A stretch of 53,674 nt of DNA, from contig DLPV01000011.1 of the NCBI GenBank assembly GCA_002477465.1, positions 1 through 53,674 on the forward strand, given 5' to 3'. This document shows positions 17,045 through 24,069 of this stretch, one piece after another; position 1 is the first letter of the stretch; the number at the start of each line of letters is the position of its first letter. Position numbers and translations under genes: made by a program. The DNA is from Gammaproteobacteria bacterium UBA7449. GTDB lineage: Bacteria > Pseudomonadota > Gammaproteobacteria > Pseudomonadales > Pseudohongiellaceae. The notes beneath the pieces were generated by a model. That model did no database searches. It saw only the letters and a program-made list of their open reading frames with translations, and was not told the origin of the DNA.

Positions 17045-17545
17045 CTATGAATCTTGTTCGCCCATTTTTCTTACAGCTGATATGCTCGAAAGAGTCTCGG
17101 TTTCCCGTGAGGCCAAAGAATCGATATATTCCTGAAACTCTGGAGAAAAAACCTCTCTGCGTAACTCCCAGTACTTCATCACACCAGGATTACTTAAAAG
17201 AGTTTGAGCATGGCGTGCATGCCCTTCCCATATGGAGGAGGTAAAGTTTTTATTTAGGTAATGGTGATAGCCTTGCTCGAGAATGCGAAAATAGCTGTAA
17301 AACCAGAATAGGAATTGTCCGCGTTCTTTCTCGGTTAATTGTTCTATATTCTCACTTCCGCTCAGTATTACATTTGAAACTTGTGAAGAACTGGCAGCAT
17401 TCTGGAGCTCATTACTGATATTCGACAACACAGTTTCAGCCGAAGCCGACTCAACGGAGTCCCTGTTCTGTCTAATTTGCCGAGCCAGATACAGTAAAGT
17501 AATTAGCACCGCAATTGCTCCTAAAAATTCAGCTATCGCGCCCAA
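17045..17545 (-). CDS. Membrane-anchored protein of unknown function
   Basis: 166 residues. One N-terminal membrane helix (AIAEFLGAIAVLITLLYLA) is followed by RQIRQNRDSVESAS and a soluble helical domain rich in aromatic residues (FLFWFYSYFRILEQGYHHYL). I know this layout from hypothetical proteins common in marine gammaproteobacteria, without known function. The start is a TTG with GAGAGG only two bases ahead, so the exact start is uncertain. The surrounding DNA is AT-richer than the rest of the window, consistent with an accessory gene. Confidence 0.7.
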   Translation of the reverse strand: MGAIAEFLGAIAVLITLLYLARQIRQNRDSVESASAETVLSNISNELQNAASSSQVSNVILSGSENIEQLTEKERGQFLFWFYSYFRILEQGYHHYLNKNFTSSIWEGHARHAQTLLSNPGVMKYWELRREVFSPEFQEYIDSLASRETETLSSISAVRKMGEQDS

Positions 17546-17964
17546 TGCCTCTCAATTCATGTCAATTACGGATTTCCTGTGTGTAATATTGATCTTTTAT
17601 CATTCGAAGAACATAACATTTATATAAAGTGAATCTCGGTTTCTCCGGTTCACTGGTATCTTGTTTGATTGACTTGCAGTGTACGCGGCAAGTGCTTGTT
17701 TTGGAACAGTTGTATGGGGCTTGAGTGAGATCTCGTTTTTACTTGGGTTCTTATATTTCCTGCTTCTCTATATTTCTGTGCTTCTAATGGTTCTCGGTTA
17801 GTTTTAATGAGTTTCAAGCACCTCAAAATAGGGCCCCCATGCAATACCAGAGCTGTAGTGATTCGCTCACCCAAAACTCAGCTTAGACTATGGATCGTCA
17901 CCGGATGTGCGCAGCAAAACTGTGCTGGCGCAGCTCGGCTGCTTGGGAGTACCTTTAGACCCAA
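17546..17964. other. Intergenic stretch without supported gene
   Basis: About 420 AT-rich bases. The minus-strand frame at 17650-17874 has no ribosome-binding site or recognisable motif and low coding quality, so I do not call it. Confidence 0.35.
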
Positions 17965-18132
17965 TCAGTAAAGGGAAGTTACCAAATGTTCGACTGTGTC
18001 TAGCAGCTCCTGACAGGGGCTTGCCCCAGGAAAATTTACCAGCGTATTCGGTTCAGCCGCCAGTGGCGTCAGCAGGAACAGAGTTAAAGCGAGAAAGGAG
18101 ACAGCATAGAGAATCAAGTATCTGTATTTCAT
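17965..18132 (-). CDS. Small secreted protein, unknown
   Basis: 55 residues. It has a proper ATG with GAGGG about nine bases ahead, and its first 26 residues are a convincing signal peptide (MKYRYLILYAVSFLALTLFL then LTPLAA) with a cleavage site before EPN. The mature part would be about 29 residues with one cysteine (GASPCQELLDTVEHL). It could be a genuine small exported protein or the N-terminal remnant of a longer one, since the DNA after the stop shows no continuation. Confidence 0.5.
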   Translation of the reverse strand: MKYRYLILYAVSFLALTLFLLTPLAAEPNTLVNFPGASPCQELLDTVEHLVTSLY

Positions 18133-18320
18133 TATTATTAGCCCTCAAAGCATTTTTTCTTGTTGGCGCAGGCAAAGTGTCTGCGTTGGAATAAATACTA
18201 TTGCAAGGCGCCCCATCCAACTATGGTTCATGCGTACCATATAAATTTGTACAGTATTCTGTCCGGCTTGAATTATTCACGCCCACCGACATTCAAGATC
18301 GCCCGAAATGCGCTTCCCAT

Positions 18321-18357
18321 AAAAAAACGGCTCTCAACACACTGCCGAGAGCCGTTT
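18321..18357 (-). terminator. Rho-independent terminator of the TPR gene
   Basis: A perfect 11-base inverted repeat (AAACGGCTCTC at 18325-18335, GAGAGCCGTTT at 18347-18357) with an 11-base loop. On the minus strand the hairpin is followed by a run of T, giving the classical form, 40 bases after the stop of the secreted TPR gene. Confidence 0.88.
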
Positions 18358-18396
18358 CTTGTTTCTGGTAGCCCGTCTGACCGGGCTCTCGAATCA

Positions 18397-20064
18397 TCAG
18401 ATGCGTGAGCGAGTCAGCTCCACATCGGCGTTGCGCCAGAAGGATTCGAAGCGGCGCTTCTCGATAATGGCCTCCTGTTCCTTACCCTGGGCTTCCAGTG
18501 CCTGATAAAGGCCGAAGGTAGTCCAGCCATTTTGCTGGTTCCACTGAAGATCATCGAGATAAACCTGCTCGGCTTCTTCAGGGCGGCCAGCGTCTATCAG
18601 GGCAGCACCCAGATACAGACGCATGGACTGGTTCCAGTCCGGCGGCTCGGTGTAGTTGAGGTTATCCTGGTACTCCACGGCGTGACCGTAGTGCAGGATA
18701 GCGGCATCAAGGTCGCCGTTGGCTTCCGAGATTTCGCCCAGCAGCGCGTGCATGGCCAGGCTGAGAACATGAGACCCTGGCGTGGGGCCGACATTGATGG
18801 CATCCACATCATCTGCGGCGATGGCATCGCGAATCACCTGCAGCTGCGCTTCCGCAGGCCCCATGTGACCCTTGGCAACATGGGCGCTGCCCATGACATA
18901 GGCCCACATTCCTTTCAGGTATGGCGTGCTGATCTTCGCGCTGTTCTCCGCGTTTTCAGCGTGAATCTTGTCCCACTTACCAAAGACCTTGTCGGTAACC
19001 CACTGGTGAGCAAGCGTTTTATGACCGCGGGTACCGCTGGGATCACTGCCCTGTGCGTTGCGGGCGGCGGCTTCATACGAAGCTTCATAGTTGCCCTGCA
19101 GCATATTGGCATAGCGCACAAAGTCCAGAGCATGTGGCTTGTGGATTTTGTGTGACAGCGGGTAAGTGCCAATCATTGGGAAATTGGTATCACCCCAGAT
19201 CTCGGCAAACTGGTCATCGACGATCTGTGAACGCTTATTAATGTCGATCGCCTTTTCATACTCACCCACCCGCAGGTAGATATGGCCGGGCATATGCACC
19301 ATGTGGCCGGAGATGGGCACAGTGGCTTCCAACTTCTGCGCGGCAGGCATCGCCAGTTCCGGCTGGTTAGACATCTCCATCAGGTGGATATAAAGGTGGT
19401 TGGCACCTGGGTGATCGTGTGACACAGCCACGGCGGCTTCGAATGCAGCCTTGGCCTCGGCAGTACCAGGCTTGGCGGAGCCGTCGGCATTCCAGTAGTC
19501 CCAGCGCGTAGTATTCATATAAGACTCACCGAAGACCGTGGCAATATCTGGGTCTTCCGGGTACTTATCATGCAGTTCGCGCATGGCATCAAGGTAGGCG
19601 AAATCGCGCTCGCGATTGTCAGGGATGGCGTCCTTGTTATAAAGCACGAACATGGCGTTAATCATGTCGCGCTCTTTCGCCGTGCCGTTGTTGGCCAGCT
19701 CCATCGCCTTGCGGATCGCTTCCAGGCCGGTGCCCTGCGGGTCATCCGGCAGGCCCTGGTAGCGGCTGTTAGGGTTGGGCCCGATGGCGTGTGCCATACC
19801 CCAGTAAGGCATGGGGTGATCGGGGTCGAGTCGGGAAGCTTCCTGGTAAGAAGCGATAGACTCCGGGAAGTAGAAACTCCAGGCCATTCTCAAGCCTTGA
19901 TCGAAGAACGCCTGCGCGTCTTCTACGTCTGTCGAAATCGGGGCCGTATATGTACCGCCGCCGGGAATCATAATGGCGAGTGGTTCACCGTCCTGCGCAG
20001 CGCTATAAGAGCTGACTGACGCCAGTAGCGTGACAGCAGCACCCAGGGCAAAAAGCTTTCGCAT
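18397..20064 (-). CDS. Secreted TPR-repeat protein, unknown function
   Basis: 555 residues with a clear signal peptide ending YSAAQDG. Helix-turn-helix repeats of TPR type run through the protein, for example FYFPESIASYQEASRLDPDH near residues 65-85, LRVGEYEKAIDINKRSQIVD in the middle and LDAAILHYGHAVEYQDNLNY toward the end. A conserved HMVHMPGHIYLR segment with three His residues is a hallmark of this uncharacterised bacterial family and might bind a metal. GGAGAG precedes the ATG. A strong terminator follows, so it is likely a single-gene unit. No enzymatic function can be stated. Confidence 0.88.
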   Translation of the reverse strand: MRKLFALGAAVTLLASVSSYSAAQDGEPLAIMIPGGGTYTAPISTDVEDAQAFFDQGLRMAWSFYFPESIASYQEASRLDPDHPMPYWGMAHAIGPNPNSRYQGLPDDPQGTGLEAIRKAMELANNGTAKERDMINAMFVLYNKDAIPDNRERDFAYLDAMRELHDKYPEDPDIATVFGESYMNTTRWDYWNADGSAKPGTAEAKAAFEAAVAVSHDHPGANHLYIHLMEMSNQPELAMPAAQKLEATVPISGHMVHMPGHIYLRVGEYEKAIDINKRSQIVDDQFAEIWGDTNFPMIGTYPLSHKIHKPHALDFVRYANMLQGNYEASYEAAARNAQGSDPSGTRGHKTLAHQWVTDKVFGKWDKIHAENAENSAKISTPYLKGMWAYVMGSAHVAKGHMGPAEAQLQVIRDAIAADDVDAINVGPTPGSHVLSLAMHALLGEISEANGDLDAAILHYGHAVEYQDNLNYTEPPDWNQSMRLYLGAALIDAGRPEEAEQVYLDDLQWNQQNGWTTFGLYQALEAQGKEQEAIIEKRRFESFWRNADVELTRSRI

Positions 20065-20305
20065 GGAACTCTCCTAGTAAATTGCTATTCTCTTAATTTG
20101 TGTCGCCGCAAGTGACTGACACGAGGCCAAGCCGAAGGGCTAACTGCCGGGCAGTATAACGCAAGTGGGGGAGAAGCGGACTCTGCAGACACGATTTTCT
20201 ACATCAGTTACTCTTGTTATCGGCACCGTAGCCTCCACGTAGGTCGAGGCCTGTGGATATCTTGAATGGGATCTGTCCCTTCTCTCCAATGACAATGGGC
20301 GAGTT

Positions 20306-20929
20306 ATGAATGAATTAGTACTGGACGTATTCACCGACTACGTCTGACCCTGGTGTTATCTCAGTACCGTGAGTATTGAAAAGCTGAAAGCAAACTATCC
20401 CGTGAAAATTCGCTGGATACATTTTCCCCTGCATCCGGAAACCCCCATCGAGGGCAAGTCGCTTGCCGAACTGTTTGCCGGGCGTGACATCGAACCCATC
20501 AAACAAAGACTGAAAGGCTTGATGGCGGAAGCTGGCCTGCCCTATGGCGAGCGCACCCATACCTATAACAGTCGCCTGGCACAGGAGTTGGGCAAATGGG
20601 CTGACACCCAGGAAGGCGGTGAGGCGATTCACGATGCGCTTTACCAGGCCTACTTTGTCGACAACATCAACTTGTCCGATGTTGAGCAGCTGGTGGCGGT
20701 TGCCGAACAAGCCGGTCTGGATGGCGCCGCGGCCCGTGAGGTTATCGAGACCCATAGCTTTAAAGACGCCGTGAATGCCGATTGGCAGCGTGCCCGCGAG
20801 ATGGGCATCACCGGCGTGCCCACCTTCTATCAGAACAACCTGGTGGTGGTGGGTTGCCAGCCATACGAAACATTGGAACGGTTTGTGAAACACTTGCTCG
20901 AGCTAAAGCAAAAGCAAGCTCAGCAATAG
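20306..20929 (+). CDS. DsbA/FrnE-family oxidoreductase, probable selenoprotein (UGA = Sec)
   Basis: 207 residues if the in-frame TGA at 20345-20347 is read as selenocysteine. The N-terminus reads MNELVLDVFTDYV, then TGA, then PWCYLSTVSIEKL. FrnE-type DsbA proteins have CPWCY at exactly this place after a beta strand ending in D, so the TGA takes the position of the first catalytic Cys, giving UPWC. The rest is intact: a helical insertion (residues about 40-160), the cis-proline loop GITGVPTFYQNN and a C-terminal helix. A truncated frame from GTG 20369 would lack both the first beta strand and the active site. A SECIS-like hairpin follows the TGA. Predicted to be a thiol/selenol oxidoreductase; the SDR-type halohydrin dehalogenase gene follows after 58 bases. 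A simple Cys-to-stop mutation remains possible. Confidence 0.82.
20354..20378 (+). promoter_or_regulatory. SECIS-like hairpin after the in-frame UGA
   Basis: Sixteen bases after the TGA the sequence can fold into CTCA/TGAG (20360-20363 with 20370-20373) closed by a six-base loop GTACCG. On the 5' side a single U (20359) bulges out, and below it A20358-T74, T57-A75 and two G-T wobbles extend the stem after one mismatch. A bulged U under a short upper stem and a loop that starts with G at this distance resemble the E. coli fdhF element. The lower stem is weak. Confidence 0.55.
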
Positions 20930-20987
20930 ATAAATCACCAAACCTAGATCTGACAATAAAAGAGTCGGCAGTAAGAGGTTAAGAAAC

Positions 20988-21653
20988 ATGAGCACGAGAA
21001 GAGCGCTTATCACCTGTGTTGAACGTTACATGGGAGCAGCAATTCAGGAAAAATTTAAAGCCGATGGCATCGAAGTAGTGACTGGCAGCTATCCGATGCA
21101 TTCCCAATCAGAGTGTGAGGCGCTGGTGAAGTCCGCCGGTGAGATCGATATCCTGGTGGTGAACCTGGCGGAGCCACCCATGACCGGGCCCGTGCAAAAA
21201 ATAGAGAATGCCGACTGGAATAAACTATTTGATTCCCTGGTACATCCATTGATGTACCTGATACGTGCGATCACACCACAGATGATAGAGAGGCAGTCTG
21301 GCAAGATTATCGCTGTCACCAGCGCAGCGCCCGTAAAGGGCATCGCCAACAATGCGGCTTATTGCGCGGCACGCGGTGCTCAAAATGGTTTCATCAAGGC
21401 AGTAGGTCTGGAGCTGGCGCGCAGCAATGTCCATGTCAACGCCATCGCCCAGAACTATATCAACAACAATACCTATTATCCCGACGACATTCTGGACAAT
21501 GAAAAATTCCTCGGTCATGTGAAGCGCAATGTACCAACCAACAAAGTAGGTGCCGCCTCAGAAACAGCAGAGCTTGCTGCTTATCTGTCCAGCGGTAAAT
21601 GCAATCACATGGTGGGGCAGATTATTCCACTGGCAGGTGGTTGGGTTACTTAG
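20988..21653 (+). CDS. Halohydrin dehalogenase (SDR-related)
   Basis: 221 residues. The fold is that of short-chain dehydrogenases, but the two family signatures point to halohydrin dehalogenase: the NAD-binding glycine motif is replaced by T9-x4-Y14-x-G16 (TCVERYMG), which forms the halide pocket, and the catalytic residues are S112-x12-Y125-x3-R129 (AYCAARGA) with Arg in place of the SDR lysine. The region after it (IAQNYINNNTYYP ... LAGGW) aligns by eye with HheC (IGPNYLHSEDSPYFYP ... LAGGF). These enzymes turn vicinal haloalcohols into epoxides plus halide, without cofactor, in the cytosol. AGAGG is nine bases ahead of the ATG. Same direction as and 58 bases after the probable selenoprotein. 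Confidence 0.85.
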   Translation: MSTRRALITCVERYMGAAIQEKFKADGIEVVTGSYPMHSQSECEALVKSAGEIDILVVNLAEPPMTGPVQKIENADWNKLFDSLVHPLMYLIRAITPQMIERQSGKIIAVTSAAPVKGIANNAAYCAARGAQNGFIKAVGLELARSNVHVNAIAQNYINNNTYYPDDILDNEKFLGHVKRNVPTNKVGAASETAELAAYLSSGKCNHMVGQIIPLAGGWVT

Positions 21654-21795
21654 GTAAGGCTAATTGAAGCCGGAAAGGGCTGAAGGGGTTTCTCGTAGCT
21701 ATGTGTAGCTGCTAGTAACGACTATCGCCTTGCATAGTTGAATCAGGGCTCACTTTGTTCCTGGGGTCTAATTTCTAAGTTTTTCTTCTTGGGTT

Positions 21796-21832
21796 TTTCT
21801 TTCTAGGCTTTCTTTCTAGGCTTTCTTTCTGG
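21796..21832 (+). repeat. 13-base tandem repeat
   Basis: The unit TTTCTTTCTAGGC is present twice exactly (21796-21808, 21809-21821) and a third time in part (21822-21832). It lies in a T-rich stretch between the convergent dehalogenase and CoA-transferase genes. Probably a slippage product. Confidence 0.75.
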
Positions 21833-21850
21833 ATTTTTCTTCCCAGGGTT

Positions 21851-23065
21851 TTATTCTTGAGGCCCCGCCACCACACCCTTGTCGTGTAGTGCGCCTATCT
21901 CAGCGTCACCAAGCCCAAGTAGCTCACTCAGAATCTCATCGGTATGCTGTCCCAACAGCGGTGCGGGGCGAATCACTTCACGCTCAGTTACACCAAAACT
22001 CAGAGGCTGCCCTGGCACCAGGTACTCACCAATGCCAGGCTGGGTGACGGTCTGAAACAAGGGGTTGTCCTCAGAGCAGTCAATGTCTTCGTTGACCAGC
22101 TCGTCGATGTTTTGATAGGGGCCCCAGGTCGCACCCTCTGCATCAAGCGCCTTGGCGACGACCAGGAATTCATGAGTGGCAAACCAAGGCGTGAACAGCT
22201 CACGAATCTGCTCCCGAGCCTGAAATCGATCTCCTTCATTTTTGAAATCCAACTGCAGCTCCTGCTGCAATCGGCCAATTGCTACGTCTGTGCCGGTAAC
22301 ATTTACCAGCGCCTGCCACTGTTTGGGGCTAACCCCAACAACCATCACTCGCTTGCCGTCCTGACAAGTAAAATCATGACCGAACGTACCAAATATATGA
22401 TTACCCATGGGCTGACGCGCCATGTCATTGAGTTGGGCCTCGGCGATATAACCCAGATGACCCATGGTCGCCAGTGCCACATCCGCTAGGGTAATGGCAA
22501 TAAACTGCCCATCACCGGTGAGACGACGATGCCGTTCTGCTGCCAACAGGCCCATTGCAATCTGTTGCCCGGTAATCACGTCCCAGGCCGGGAAGGGATT
22601 GTTAACCGGCATCTCGCCATCACCAGTCAGGAAAGGCAGCCCTACTTTGCTGTTGACGGTATAGTCCAGCGCACTGCCGCCGTGTCGATCGCCTGTCAGG
22701 TTGATGAAGATAAGATCTTCGCGATGCTTACGCAGCGCCTCGTAGGAGAGCCAGCCCTTGGCAGGAAAGTTGGTGACAAACAGTCCGGCGTCATCGCCCG
22801 GCGCGGTGATTAACTGGGTGAGTAGCTCACGTCCCTCATTGCTGCGAAAGTCGACGGCGATTGAGCGTTTGCCCTTGTTGAGGGAATGCCAGTAGAGACT
22901 CTTGCCTTCCGCCGTTACCGGCCAGCGTCGGTAATCGATGCCGCCGCCGATCATGTCGAAGCGAATCACGTCAGCCCCAAGCTGTGCCAGGGTCATGCCG
23001 GCAGACGGCGCAGCGATGAAGGCGCTGCCTTCAACAATGCGTAGACCTTTAAGAATTGACTGCAT
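21851..23065 (-). CDS. Class III (CaiB/BaiF) CoA-transferase
   Basis: 404 residues, typical length. The N-terminal GLRIVEGSAFIAAPSAGMTL with LAQLGADVIRFD is the family start, followed by WHSLNKGKRSIAVDF (CoA binding). The catalytic Asp is in FPAWDVITGQQIAMG. Such enzymes move CoA between a thioester and a free acid, so this one could activate the substrate of the acyl-CoA cluster. Seventeen bases after the MaoC gene; last gene of the leftward cluster. Confidence 0.92.
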   Translation of the reverse strand: MQSILKGLRIVEGSAFIAAPSAGMTLAQLGADVIRFDMIGGGIDYRRWPVTAEGKSLYWHSLNKGKRSIAVDFRSNEGRELLTQLITAPGDDAGLFVTNFPAKGWLSYEALRKHREDLIFINLTGDRHGGSALDYTVNSKVGLPFLTGDGEMPVNNPFPAWDVITGQQIAMGLLAAERHRRLTGDGQFIAITLADVALATMGHLGYIAEAQLNDMARQPMGNHIFGTFGHDFTCQDGKRVMVVGVSPKQWQALVNVTGTDVAIGRLQQELQLDFKNEGDRFQAREQIRELFTPWFATHEFLVVAKALDAEGATWGPYQNIDELVNEDIDCSEDNPLFQTVTQPGIGEYLVPGQPLSFGVTEREVIRPAPLLGQHTDEILSELLGLGDAEIGALHDKGVVAGPQE

Positions 23066-23082
23066 GGCTTTTTGCTCCCGAC

Positions 23083-23940
23083 CTAGGCGACTTCCAGGTA
23101 GCCGTTGTTGATGACGACCTTGTCCTGTTCGAGGGACTTACAGCGAAACGCGATGTTGTTTTCCTCACGCCAGATTTCAGTGCGTATAGTTTCGCCGGGA
23201 TACACCGGTGCAGAGAAGCGCAAACGCACGCGCTTGAAACGGGCAGGATCATAGTCGCAGCAGGTTTTCATCAGGGCATGGGTCAACACCCCCATGGTGC
23301 AAAGGCCATGGAGTATGGGTGCTTCATAACCTACATCGCGAGCGACTGCAGGAGAGGCATGTAGCGGATTAAAGTCGCCGGATAGTCGATACAGCAAGGC
23401 CTGTTGCGGCAGGGTCGGCAAATCACAGATCTCATCCGGCTCACGGCTCGGCACTGCATCAGTTTTTCGAGTAGGGCGCCGCTCTTTGCTGAAACCGCCA
23501 TCGCCACGGGCCAGTATGGTGGTTATCAGGGTTGCCAGCTCTTCACCAGTCTCGGCATTGCTTACCACTCGATCGGTAACCATCAGCGCACCGCCACGTT
23601 CTCCCTTGTCCACTATTTCCGTAAACCAGGTGGTGGCCTCCACGGTGCACGCCGCAGGCAGGGGTCGATGTAAAATAATCTCCTGGCCCAGATGCAGAAT
23701 CTTCATCCAGTCCAGATCAATATCTTCCTCGGTTGCCCAGAATCCCGGGTGCGCCATCATCACGGCCTGACTCGGCAGCACTTTTAGTTTTTCTTCGAAG
23801 ACAAATTGCAACTCGTCCTCGTCAAGCGGATCCATTCCCATGCCTACTCCCAGGGCGTAGAGCATGCAATCTTTTTCCGTATAGGTCTGGGTGATCTTGG
23901 GCCACTCTCGATTGAGCAGGTAGTCCGGGTCGATTGCCAT
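23083..23940 (-). CDS. MaoC-like enoyl-CoA hydratase (hydratase-2 type)
   Basis: About 285 residues, two hot-dog domains as in peroxisomal-type hydratase 2. The catalytic motif is in the C-terminal half: YRLSGDFNPLHASPAVARDVG, that is D-x-N-P-L-H, followed by PILHGLCTMG. It adds water to trans-2-enoyl-CoA. The frame is open to 24030, but the ATG at 23940 with AAGGGAAG ahead gives a family-like start (AIDPDYLLNREW). It fits between the acyl-CoA dehydrogenases and the thiolase as the hydration step of the cluster; no separate hydroxyacyl-CoA dehydrogenase is in the window. Confidence 0.9.
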   Translation of the reverse strand: MAIDPDYLLNREWPKITQTYTEKDCMLYALGVGMGMDPLDEDELQFVFEEKLKVLPSQAVMMAHPGFWATEEDIDLDWMKILHLGQEIILHRPLPAACTVEATTWFTEIVDKGERGGALMVTDRVVSNAETGEELATLITTILARGDGGFSKERRPTRKTDAVPSREPDEICDLPTLPQQALLYRLSGDFNPLHASPAVARDVGYEAPILHGLCTMGVLTHALMKTCCDYDPARFKRVRLRFSAPVYPGETIRTEIWREENNIAFRCKSLEQDKVVINNGYLEVA

Positions 23941-24069
23941 TGCGGTGGTGCTTCCCTTGGGATTATTGTCTTGCTTACTGTGATGGTTAGTTATCGGGCA
24001 ATTGGATAGAAATTCCAATAAGACAGTCACATCAATAAAGTTGTCACTTCATCAAAAAAGTCACTGCAA

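Noticed and set aside
17650..17874. 74-codon minus-strand frame
   Set aside because: Low coding quality in an AT-rich gap with no start signal or family resemblance.
20315..20893. 192-codon minus-strand frame opposite the FrnE-like gene
   Set aside because: It is the shadow of a well-supported DsbA/FrnE-family gene on the plus strand.
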